27,340 nucleotides of DNA, taken from assembly GCA_025201705.1 (NCBI GenBank), contig MU617006.1, positions 1 through 27,340 of the forward strand, written 5' to 3'. A program made the translations under genes and the position numbers. The first letter of the stretch is position 1. Each line of letters starts with the position of its first letter. The notes under the pieces were generated by a model, which worked only from the letters and a program-made list of their open reading frames with translations, ran no database searches and had not been told where the DNA came from. Of the stretch, positions 1 through 12,422 are shown one piece after another. Source of the stretch: Dissophora ornata (lineage: Eukaryota; Mortierellomycota; Mortierellomycetes; Mortierellales; Mortierellaceae).

Positions 1-66
1 TCGTTTAAAGTACGTGTGAAGGAGATCCTCTTCGATGTAGACGACTTGATCAAAAAACGGGCATAG
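1..66 (+). CDS. C-terminal end of an unidentified protein (partial)
   Basis: Frame 1 is open from the first base to a TAG at 64-66 and reads as 21 residues ending in VDDLIKKRA. The peptide has the alternating charged/hydrophobic character of a real protein terminus, and the next gene starts 200 bp downstream, so this is probably the last exon of a gene entering from the left. It is too short to assign a family. The alternative is a chance open frame. Confidence 0.4.
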   Translation, partial: SFKVRVKEILFDVDDLIKKRA

Positions 67-266
67 ATCATTGGTGGTAAATGAAGAGACCAAATGCATC
101 CTTTATATCCACACGCCGCCACCATCCAAATTGGGAATTAGGTCCAGCCAAACCGCTCCAGCCACCAAGCGAGAGTGACGCGCCATTTTGTTATTTTGTT
201 GCCACCAATTCCAACTCTTTGATTTCATTCGTCGGCGACACATGTTCATGCACAAACGATGCCACC

Positions 267-839
267 ATGAGTGACACATGGAAAGGCTTTATTAAACCCA
301 AGAGAGCCGGCGCCGAGTTCTTTCTTGGCCAGACTGGAGAACTGCGATACGACCCACGAGAATATGCACGATTCCGCAACGGCACTCGTAGACAACAGGA
401 GCGCATCATTACCGAGTGGTCTTCATGGATGAGAGACTTTCGGGAAAGTAATTTCAAGGTCCTCAGGGATGCTGCCAGGGATGTCCCGATGCTCAAAAGG
501 GAAGACGTCAAATTTTACAGGGAAGAGTCGGTAGAAGTCAAACAAATACTGCAAGAGAACAACAAACACGACCCTACGGTGAAAAATCGGCAATGTAAAG
601 AAACGACGCATTTCTGGAAGGCAAAAATATGCTGGTAAACACTTGGATATCGGCGCTTACTTTTTTTTTTATCTCTTCCATCCAACCATTTAGTCGTAAA
701 AACGTGGAGGCATCAGCAACACCCATACCGAAAGATTCCTCCTGAAAACGAGGATCGCAAGCTGTTGATGGCGAATGCACCACGCAGCATGAGAACGACG
801 ATCTTAAGAAATACAGCTTCGTCAAACAGGATCCGATAA
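267..839 (+). CDS. small hypothetical protein, two exons
   Basis: The start ATG at 267 sits in a textbook translation context (GCCACCATGA). Exon 1 is 267-594 and exon 2 is 694-839, joined over a 99-nt intron (GTAAAG donor, pyrimidine-rich TTTAG acceptor), giving 157 residues. Reading straight through instead would stop at 638, and a donor at 635 would give a shorter end. I prefer the 595 donor because the downstream frame then stays open for 48 codons. The product is hydrophilic, Arg/Lys/Glu-rich and probably helical, with motifs such as GFIKPKRAG near the N-terminus and a strongly basic C-terminus, and no membrane segment. A small basic protein of this kind could be mitochondrial or nucleic-acid-associated, but I recognise no family. 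An upstream in-frame ATG at 81 has a poor context and is not favoured. Confidence 0.5.
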
Positions 840-1017
840 GACGACAAGAAGTCATCCTCACACACCATATGCCATCCATGTGAAGCAAACTAAACAGCCC
901 ACGTCAACATTTTCGTGTGCTCGTGAGGATAAGCAGCCAAGTTTGAAACGATAGGATATACATTATAATTACAGTATCTTCTTGCGGAAATAGTGTTTTA
1001 TTCGTCTTATTGTACAA

Positions 1018-1057
1018 TTGTTGTTGCTGCTGTTGCTGTTGCAGTTGTTGCTGTTGT
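1018..1057. repeat. imperfect YTG trinucleotide repeat
   Basis: About 13 consecutive triplets are TTG or CTG, with one CAG interruption. The run lies between the small hypothetical gene and the 3' end of SPT4, so it would appear as CAA/CAG in an SPT4 3' UTR. The minus-strand frame would read polyglutamine, but no gene model includes it, so I treat it as a non-coding microsatellite. The rest of 840-1145 shows nothing else recognisable. Confidence 0.7.
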
Positions 1058-1145
1058 ATAGCTCTGACATACGAACATACGTTACTCTCCAGCAGTCTCC
1101 AGAGGCTGTTGATGAATCCAGGGAACCCTTTTTTGTTATTGCCGT

Positions 1146-1832
1146 CTAATCCCTAGCGGATCCATCCCTGGGCCGGTATTTGATGCCCTTTGATTCAAGA
1201 TCATCCTCAATATCCTCAGGCAGACGTCCTTGCACTTGCACTGCATAAATTCCCTTTTCGAATTTGTCTAGAGTTTAAGGAAGTTCAATCAAAACGAGCA
1301 TTAGTGCTTATCATGAAGTCGAGCTTTAATCGTGTGTTACATTGGCACACTCATTGTCCTTACCGATGCGCTGCCACTTGGCAACCCAGCTCTCTGAAGG
1401 CTGCATTACGGCAATCGCACTAAAGGTGGACATGAATTGCAATAGAGAGGGAGAGGGGGTGAGCGAGTGAACATGGCTCGTTCTGAGTTTCCCAGCTGTG
1501 GCCAATGAACGACAGAAACAAAACAGAAGCAGCATCGATCTTGATGTCTCCTGAGATCCCATACCCATCATAATGTTGGCTGGTGCAGTCCATGACCCTA
1601 TCCATATGACCCCTCATCTCCAGCAATGATTCGCAGTTGTCGCATCCGCTCTTGAAGAATTGCTCCTGCTTCTGCAGGGGTGGAAATGAAAGTAATACGG
1701 AGACTGTTAGTTTAAGGTGCCGTGCAATTCATGTTCGCTCAGGGCGGTGATGTGTCTGGTCCTTGCCTTGATGAGCGAGCAGAGCAGACAAGCCCTGAGC
1801 TGCTTCTTGTCGGTAGGAATGATGCTCGACAT
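1146..1832 (-). CDS. SPT4: transcription elongation factor Spt4
   Basis: Spt4 pairs with Spt5 (DSIF) on RNA polymerase II and promotes processive elongation in the nucleus. Four exons on the minus strand are 1767-1832, 1565-1671, 1364-1419 and 1146-1267, giving 116 residues, against about 117 in human SUPT4H1. The four-cysteine zinc site is complete: C15 and C18 (RACLLC), C32 and C35 (GCDNC). Downstream family blocks are also present: DRVMDCTS, ESWVAKWQRI and GIYAVQVQGRLP. All junctions keep frame and rebuild the family alignment without gaps. Intron 1 (1672-1766) needs a GC donor; introns 2 (1420-1564) and 3 (1268-1363) are GT-AG. The gene is divergent from the MYST acetyltransferase. Identification is secure; exon 1 rests on alignment of the N-terminus. 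Confidence 0.93.
1672..1766 (-). other. GC-AG intron in SPT4
   Basis: In the sense direction the junction is CATCAAG|GCAAGGACC, and the acceptor is CCCTGCAG. No GT occurs near the point where the Spt4 alignment must break, while joining AAG to AAG restores the exact family spacing between the two cysteine pairs. AG|GCAAG is the usual context of the minor GC-AG intron class, which is spliced by the ordinary U2 spliceosome. Confidence 0.8.
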
Positions 1833-3774
<1,942 letters not shown>

Positions 3775-3787
3775 TTTTAATGCAGGC

Positions 3788-3793
3788 AATAAA
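3788..3793 (+). terminator. poly(A) signal AATAAA downstream of ESA1-like gene
   Basis: An exact AATAAA lies 14 nt after the stop codon, in an AT-rich region. The 288-bp space between this gene and the next (to 4062) otherwise shows only T- and A-rich stretches and no gene. Confidence 0.5.
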
Positions 3794-4062
3794 CCAGCCC
3801 AAAACAAACATCGGTGACTGCTGATTGCCTTTTTTTATGCAGCTTCCAAGAGAACCTTGGTTTGTTCCTCCTCTCACCCTTCTTCCCTTTTGCATTGTGC
3901 ATGCTGAAGTCCCCGTCCTAATCAGTCATTGTGATTCCTCTGAAGAAAAAAATTCAGCTTTCTCTACACTGAATTCTATTCACTCTTGGGAAAAACAAAA
4001 CAAAAGAAAAGGGCGGCCGCAGCACAGCAACAAAAAACACTTTACCACTTTATTTTATCAGC

Positions 4063-5902
<1,840 letters not shown>

Positions 5903-5929
5903 TCATGTTATCATGCAGTCAAGTCGTAG

Positions 5930-5935
5930 AATAAA
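5930..5935 (+). terminator. poly(A) signal AATAAA of DUS2
   Basis: An exact AATAAA lies 27 nt after the DUS2 stop. The opposing NAT3 stop codon is only about 60 nt further on, so the two 3' UTRs probably overlap. Confidence 0.5.
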
Positions 5936-5995
5936 GCAAAAGTGTTTTTTTCTTCAGGCACAGGCGCTGGTTAAATTAGAATCTGTCGCGATCAG

Positions 5996-6845
5996 CTAGA
6001 ATTGTACTTCGTGCGGTTCTACTAAAAACGACTCTCCATTCTCGCGGACACTCTTCCGATCCACGTCTCTCTTTAGCGGTTTCCGCATGTCTACCAGCAT
6101 AAAATAAATATCACTGAATAAGTATGCGTGACTTACCCTGTCCGTCCACACAACAAGGCTATTGACCGATCATTCCTTTCTCACTTACCAAACGCGTCCT
6201 CAGTAGTTTCCCCATTATAATACCCTTTCACTGTGCGATATATCGAGTACCCCATCTGGCTGTACATCTCTATTGCAACTTTGTTCGACCGTCTCACAAA
6301 CAGATCCACAAAGTATCCGTCATAGGGATATTCCGAGACACGTTCCAGCAATTCCATCATTCCCTGAGCAAGACCCAAACGGCGGTACTCTGGAGCGACG
6401 GTGATGGCAGTGACGTGACCGTGCCAATCCGTGTTGGTGCCTTCAGCTTTGCCCATGACATAGGCCATTAACGTGGAGGAGGGCGTACATTGAACGGAGA
6501 AGAGATCTGGCCAGCGGGCGAGGTATGAGAGGTAGAACGAGATGTTGTACTAGAATATTGAAAGAGGAGATACATGTTAATGGCGATTGGCAATGTGTTT
6601 GAGGAAGATAAAAAATAGCTAGGAGAAATGCCAACGTACAGTCTCAGTCAACGAGTCCAAGTTACTGCTCAGATAAAAAGACGGAAACGACGGTTAGTTT
6701 CACGCGGAAAAAAACCGATCCCAAAAGTGGATGATTGCAGCCCCTAGGATTCTTTTCAAAGGGAGATGAATTCATCGAGGATGCTGCTTTACATGGCATT
6801 GAAGTTGAAGAGGTCGGTGGCCCTAAACTGTCGTAAGCTACTCAT
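5996..6845 (-). CDS. NAT3: NatB catalytic subunit (N-alpha-acetyltransferase 20)
   Basis: NatB acetylates nascent proteins starting Met-Asp/Glu/Asn/Gln at the ribosome, together with the Mdm20 subunit. Four minus-strand exons are 6793-6845, 6640-6664, 6189-6549 and 5996-6090. They encode 177 residues (human NAA20 has 178). The spliced N-terminus reads MSSLRQFRATDLFNFNAINL, matching the family's start. The GNAT acetyl-CoA loop RRLGLA is at residues 82-87 after WHGHVTAITVAPEY, followed by FVDLFVRRSN, VAIEMYSQMGY and the C-terminal DMRKPLKRD block. Exon 2 is a 25-nt microexon. Exon 3 would run on to a stop at 6181, but a perfect GTAAGT donor there leads to exon 4, which restores the expected C-terminus. 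Introns: 6665-6792, 6550-6639 and 6091-6188. Confidence 0.94.
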
Positions 6846-6996
6846 GTCTGTTATACGTGTAATGAGGGGAGTTGCCGCGAGATTCCAGGGCAATTATTAG
6901 TGGAATTCCAGGACAATGGGCGCGAGAATTACGTCACCGAAATGACAGATCTTGCAAACTCTGAGGTCTCTGGGCTAAGTTCGGTAGCTCGCTTGG

Positions 6997-7060
6997 TCTT
7001 GAACTGGTCTTGAGCTGGTCTTGACCGAATACTTGACCAATCAACTTGACCGACTAACTT
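6997..7060. repeat. degenerate short tandem repeat (CTTGA-based)
   Basis: Five to six units of about 11-13 nt each begin with (T)CTTGA followed by CTGG or CCRA. They lie in the 269-bp space between the NAT3 start and the SDR stop. The units are visibly related but diverged. No function is apparent; it could belong to the NAT3 promoter region. Confidence 0.5.
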
Positions 7061-7114
7061 GCAGTTTTTATTTCTTAGTCTTTATTGGTACAAAACCCCA
7101 TGAACAGACTCCCT

Positions 7115-8152
7115 TTATACCCTGTGGTCTCCTTGGACAGCTTTCTCAGAATAAGCCCACAACTCATCCTGCAAATCCACGCTGTCCGAAAGCGGGTTCG
7201 GTCGCAACTCGTTCGCGATCGGGATGAAATACCTTCCCCTGATATCCTTCTCTACGATCTCAGGGCTCGTCGCCAGATATAGAGGCGTCAGTGCAGCATC
7301 TCTCACTTTATACGCAAACTTGAGCAACAGCGGGTTGGCTCCTCGAGATTGGTTTTTCTCGGTGGCTTCCTGGATTTCCTTCTCAAGGCGCGCATCGACC
7401 AATCCAGGATGGACCATATTCACATACACTCGATCGTCCTTTAATCGGCGAGCGAGAGCTTTACCGAACAACACATTCGCCAACTTGGACTGTCCATATC
7501 GCACACAGGGGTTCTTCTCCTGAACCGTGGGTGATCGCAGATTCTTGAAATCGATTGCCTTATTCGAAGGAGGCAGCTCGTGCGCCATCGACGATAGGAT
7601 CACAATCCTGGCAGGAGCCGATTCGCGAACACGTTCCAGCAGAGTGGTTGTAAACGCGAAATGACCCAAATGATTGACTCCGAAATGGTTCTCGTAGCCG
7701 TCATCTGTCAGGTCATAGTCCTGGCCCTTGATGCCGCCGTTGCAGACCAGGATGTTCAATGGCAAACCGAGTTTCAGGAACTCAGTCGCCGCAGCCTTGG
7801 CTTTAGCAGCTTCGCTTAGCTCTAGCTCCAGGAATTCGAGCTTGGGGCGGTTTTTCTCGAAATCGTAATTGGCCGCGTGCTTGGCGTTCGGGAAATCGAA
7901 TTGGAGCTGGAGAATGTCGGCATAGGCGTGTTTGATGGCCTCCTCGGCTTTGACGCGGTTGCGGCAGGCGAAGAAGACATGGGCTCCATGGGCGGCAAGG
8001 GCAACGACAGTGGCGTAACCGAGATCGCCGGTGGCGCCAGTGACGATAGCGACTTGACCTGTGAGATCTGGGATATCGTCATAGGAGTAATGGATGCCGT
8101 CGAAGAAGGTTCTCCAGAATCGGGGGTTGGTGAAGACGTTGCAGATCGGCAT
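7115..8152 (-). CDS. short-chain dehydrogenase/reductase, retinol-dehydrogenase-like
   Basis: This is an NAD(P)(H)-dependent oxidoreductase of the SDR superfamily; the substrate cannot be told from sequence. The frame is a single exon. I choose the ATG at 8152 (345 residues, context AAAAAATGC) over one 14 codons upstream because the upstream extension is His/Pro-rich and off-family. From the chosen start, the cofactor motif TGATGDLG is at residues 38-45 and the catalytic serine is in ILSSM (S187). The catalytic YGQSK has Y219 and K223, and VHPGLV follows. The usual NNAG structural motif is changed to CNGG (137-140). Length and order fit the RDH11-14/WWOX-like branch used by many fungi for lipid or xenobiotic carbonyls. 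No membrane anchor is obvious. The next gene on the same strand is NAT3. Confidence 0.88.
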   Translation of the reverse strand: MPICNVFTNPRFWRTFFDGIHYSYDDIPDLTGQVAIVTGATGDLGYATVVALAAHGAHVFFACRNRVKAEEAIKHAYADILQLQFDFPNAKHAANYDFEKNRPKLEFLELELSEAAKAKAAATEFLKLGLPLNILVCNGGIKGQDYDLTDDGYENHFGVNHLGHFAFTTTLLERVRESAPARIVILSSMAHELPPSNKAIDFKNLRSPTVQEKNPCVRYGQSKLANVLFGKALARRLKDDRVYVNMVHPGLVDARLEKEIQEATEKNQSRGANPLLLKFAYKVRDAALTPLYLATSPEIVEKDIRGRYFIPIANELRPNPLSDSVDLQDELWAYSEKAVQGDHRV

Positions 8153-9237
8153 TTTTTGGAAGAGGAGGGGAGGTTCTGGATGGTGTGTGTGCAAGTGTGT
8201 TTTGAGAGGAAGTGGAGCTTTGTAAGTCGCGCTTTTTTGTGCTCAAGTGAATGTTTTGTTTTTGTAATTGATAATGTACAAAAAATGACGCGGTGGTCGC
8301 GTTGATATTTATATCGAGCTCGCATCAAGAAACGAGCAGCTAGTGCGCACAAGCCCACCGCATCGTCTAGGACTACCGACACAACATCCTTAACTTATCC
8401 ACAGCGCTCACAGCCAGATGAAAATTTCCTCTTTCATCTTCTTTTTTTTTTGGAGCTGTATATTGAGTATTGGAATACATCGCAGGAGGAAAATTACCAG
8501 CCTGGGATTCTCCTATGTGTTGTCAACCCTTACGTATTTTAAAATTTTTTTCGACTTTTGAGAAGAGACAGTGCTGAGCTCGGTATAACACATCCATGGA
8601 ACCAATATGCATGTAGTGAAGATGAATCAATAACGCGCAACGGGGCGATTATAGGAACCTTCCAATAGGGGTAGTATACGCCATAATGCCATATGGTGTA
8701 AGGATATCTCTTGGCGCGTTGCCGCCACAGCGAGACGGTCAACTCTCTTTGGCTCACCCATACTCCTTTCTCTCATAGATACTCTTACGTTCAGATGACA
8801 TCCACTATTCCTGTTATTCATACGTGTTAACTGGTAAGGTTCATCAAGATGAATAGAAGCGAGACTTCCTGATATCCTAGGACGAACTGCGACTCGCGCA
8901 CTCGCGTTGCCGTCTCAAACACCGGTTCTGGAGTGAAGGAACGCGTCTTAAATGGTGCACTCCAGACCAGGACAATGTGTGTCCTGTTGCACGCGCGATA
9001 AATGTCGGAAACATTTGTCGACCCTTGGCAATGAAAAACAAATAATTATAAACTCCTGTTTTCTAAAATGAACCTCAAGGTGGATGTACCGGGCACGACA
9101 ATGTGTTGCTCAATACTCATGTGGTGAAACAACGGAATCGGTCGACTTTGGCACCGCAATCGCGGAGTATGTGTGACACGAAGCACTGCGTCTTCCTCAA
9201 AAGGAGATTTTTTAAATGTGCCCAAAAATCCTTGATG
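8153..9237. other. intergenic stretch without recognisable gene
   Basis: The first part is the upstream region of the SDR gene. I see no conserved protein, tRNA or rRNA signal in any frame. The short open frames here have no family features. Two adjacent hairpin-forming inverted repeats occur at 8927-8966 (9-bp arms, 22-nt loop) and 8968-8986 (7-bp arms, 5-nt loop). Confidence 0.5.
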
Positions 9238-9413
9238 CTAATCGTCGAACTTTGAGTTGGCGGCGTCTAGATTGTTTTTTTGAACGCTGTCGAGTAAGGA
9301 CTTTGACAACAGCGAAGGCGAGGCAAACTCTAATGGGTGTGGGCCTGGGCCGCCCTCTAGACACACTCGGCAAAGCGCTTGTTTTTCGCCATCCCAATCC
9401 GTTTCCAACTCCT
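9238..9413 (-). pseudogene. fragment of a paralogous NACHT-WD40 gene
   Basis: This 176-bp stretch aligns with 14085-14274, part of exon 3 of the large NLR-like gene upstream, at roughly 88% identity by hand count outside two gaps (a 13-nt deletion and one base in a homopolymer). On the minus strand it would encode the segment just before the NACHT domain. The 13-nt deletion breaks the frame and homology ends abruptly on both sides, so it is a dead scrap. It shows that at least one more copy of the gene once existed here, or that a piece was copied ectopically. It keeps seven A residues where the large gene has eight. Confidence 0.8.
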
Positions 9414-10288
9414 ACTCGGCGGGTATCGGCACAAGAAGCACACAGATTGTACCGAATAGTCTTGAAGCTGTAATCGTGCTAGTAGGGACTGAGAGGGGGA
9501 CGAAACTTGCAGGAGCGGGCTGCCTCAAAACTCCTTTATTTTCCTTGACGGATGGAAATGATATTTGTTCTGTCCATAGAACTTGATTATAATCTCAGAC
9601 AGCACATCAACACATCTCTACACCGCCGTTTTCAATTCAAAACACAATACAAGGTGCAATGGAAGGTTCACCGTGCACGCATCGGTTCCGCTTCACTGAA
9701 CGAACAAGTTCGGAATACTAACAAAGAAAAGCAATGCATTTCATTGGTTAACCTAACGGACACATTTATCGACTATTACACTGCATTTCCCAGCGACTAG
9801 AGTTCAGGTCAGACGCTTTATTCTGAGAGTCTTCTCCACGAGCGTGGAGATCAAAGTGTTGTAATCTGTTGACTAGGTTTCAATGTGGACGATTTCGTTT
9901 GAGTTGCGGATGATACCAAACTATCTGCATGTGGGCATTTTCTATCGCCATCATTTCAAACATGTTCGAACATTCACAGGCAATACATTATTTAGTGTGA
10001 CCCCGATGAAATAAAGCGTAGGATGAACAAAGGTACTGGAGTCATTCTAAGTCCTTGGCGGCTCGCGAGTAACTTGCGTGCAGTGGCCATTACGCGTATT
10101 ACATGTTTCCTATACAACCTCCTGCTCGGATCAAATTCGTATATTAAGGACGGCGGTGGATTCATCCAGCTTGACTAAGCATACAATGGTGGAATTAGCA
10201 GTTGGAAAATTCACTAGCTTCAGTGTCCAGTAGCATGACATGTGCCATTTGGATACGATACTATAATAGCTAGCTTCATATTCTCTTC
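9414..10288. other. intergenic stretch downstream of the NLR-like gene
   Basis: There is no convincing gene here. An open frame of 82 codons at 9552-9800 lacks family features. A tight palindrome CTCCACG-AG-CGTGGAG lies at 9834-9849. The region nearest 10288 should hold the 3' UTR of the NLR-like gene. Confidence 0.45.
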
Positions 10289-10411
10289 CTACAACAGAGC
10301 CGGCTCGCCTACGGCTCCACGCTGCAATAAGAGCTGTTTATTAAGTCGGCTTAACCCTGTCACGTCTTGTATCGATGCATTCAACAAAAGAAGCATCTCT
10401 GGCCTGGATCT

Positions 10412-12422
10412 CCAGTGCAACCGTACAAAACACTCATTCCCATCATCTATGATATGCCATAGCCGTACTGAACCACCACCACATCCACCTACAATATGAC
10501 TATTGTCGAAAGTTGCTCTCCAAGAGATGATATTTACCTCAGCGTCGTTTTGAATCACCACACGACACTCACCCGACAAGACATCCCATAGCCGCACTGT
10601 CTTGTCATGACTGCTGGACGCAATCTGATCTCCTTTTGGGGAATACACGACGCTCACACCACTCTTTGTATGGCCGCTTAAGGTGTGGCGGCAATCTCCG
10701 GTTTCAACATCCCACAGCCGCATTGTATTGTCATCACTGCCAGACGCAATCTGATCTCCTTTTGGCGAATACACGACTCTCGAAACACTCTTCGTATGGC
10801 CGCTCAAGGTGCGGCGGCAATCCCCGGTTTCAACATCCCACAGTCGCACTGTCGCATCTGAACTGCCAGACGCAATTTGATCTCCTTTCGGCGAATACAC
10901 GACGCTCTCCACACTCCTTGTATGGCCGCTCAAGATGTGGCGGCAATCTCCGGTTTCAACATCCCACAGCCGCACTGTCTTGTCCCAACTACCAGACACA
11001 ATTTGATCTCCGTTCAGCGAATACACAACGCTCGTAACATATTTGCTNNNNNNNNNNNNNNNNNNNNNNNNNNNNNNNNNNNNNNNNNNNNNNNNNNNNN
11101 NNNNNNNNNNNNNNNNNNNNNNNNNNNNNNNNNNNNNNNNNNNNNNNNNNNNNNNNNNNNNNNNNNNNNNNNNNNNNNNNNNNNNNNNNNNNNNNNNNNN
11201 NNNNNNNNNNNNNNNNNNNNNNNNNNNNNNNNNNNNNNNNNNNNNNNNNNNNNNNNNNNNNNNNNNNNNNNNNNNNNNNNNNNNNNNNNNNNNNNNNNNN
11301 NNNNNNNNNNNNNNNNNNNNNNNNNNNNNNNNNNNNNNNNNNNNNNNNNNNNNNNNNNNNNNNNNNNNNNNNNNNNNNNNNNNNNNNNNNNNNNNNNNNN
11401 NNNNNNNNNNNNNNNNNNNNNNNNNNNNNNNNNNNNNNNNNNNNNNNNNNNNNNNNNNNNNNNNNNNNNNNNNNNNNNNNNNNNNNNNNNNNNNNNNNNN
11501 NNNNNNNNNNNNNNNNNNNNNNNNNNNNNNNNNNNNNNNNNNNNNNNNNNNNNNNNNNNNNNNNNNNNNNNNNNNNNNNNNNNNNNNNNNNNNNNNNNNN
11601 NNNNNNNNNNNNNNNNNNNNNNNNNNNNNNNNNNNNNNNNNNNNNNNNNNNNNNNNNNNNNNNNNNNNNNNNNNNNNNNNNNNNNNNNNNNNNNNNNNNN
11701 NNNNNNNNNNNNNNNNNNNNNNNNNNNNNNNNNNNNNNNNNNNNNGCAATCTAATCTCCTTTTGGCGAATACACGACGCTCGTAACACGGTTGCTATGGC
11801 CGCTCAAGGTGTGGCGGCAATCTCCGGTTTCAACATCCCACAGCCGCACCGTCTTGTCCCAACTGCCAGACGCAATTTGATTTCCTTTCGGCGAATACAC
11901 GACGCTCGAAACAATGCTGCTATGATCGCTCAAGGTGTGGCGGCAATATCCGGTTTCAACATCCCACAGCCGCACTGTCCTGTCGGAACTTCCGGACGCA
12001 ATCTGACCTCCTTTTGGTGAATACACGACGATCCAAACGCTCTTTGTATGGCCTCTCAAGGTGTGGCGGCAATCTCCGGTTTCAGCATCCCACAGCCGCA
12101 CTGTCGTGTCATTACTTCCAGACGCAATCTGATCTTCTTTTGGCGAATACACGACGCTCAGAACACTGCTTGTATGGCCGCTCAAGGTGTGGCGGCAATC
12201 TCCGGTCTCAACATCCCACAGCCGTACCGTGTGGTCCTTACTACCAGAAGCAATATGATTTCCTTCTGGCGAATACACAACGCTCAAGACACTATCAATA
12301 TGGCCACTCAAGTGCCTCGTTTTTTTCCAACCCGATGTTGTATAGATGCTGATGTTGCCACCGCCAAGACCAACTGCGAATGTTTTGCCATCTGGCGAAT
12401 ATGCGCAACAACTCACCCCACT
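10412..12422 (-). repeat. WD40 array of near-identical 42-residue (126-nt) units
   Basis: Ten to eleven units are visible around a sequence gap. Each is close to the pattern VVYSPKGDQIASGS.D.TVRLWDVETGDCRHTLSGH, and the DNA is nearly identical between units, so the array has expanded or been homogenised recently. The first and last units are diverged, as expected for array ends. Differences between inner units cluster at the five residues after the GH dipeptide and at the residues flanking the WD40 aspartate (S-K/N/S/W/D/H-D-H/T/R/K/A/N-T). Confidence 0.9.
11048..11745. other. assembly gap (698 N) inside the WD40 array
   Basis: All bases are N. The gap interrupts one WD40 unit after its GD dipeptide and resumes at the start of a later unit. 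Counting from that point, five further whole units plus the remainder of the broken one would need 714 nt, while the present spacing is 706 nt. About five hidden units, about 16 in total, is therefore a reasonable estimate. The gap is probably due to the repeats themselves. Confidence 0.95.

Noticed and set aside
1190..1423. 77-codon plus-strand open frame
   Set aside because: It is antisense to SPT4 exons 3 and 4 and intron 3, which align well with the Spt4 family.
8153..8194. Upstream ATG extending the SDR by 14 residues
   Set aside because: The added residues are His/Pro-rich with no family support, and the internal ATG has a better context (AAAAAATGC).
7877..8382. Open frames on both strands overlapping the SDR N-terminus
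   Set aside because: The SDR frame carries the cofactor motif and catalytic residues; the others are alternative-frame shadows in GC-rich coding DNA.
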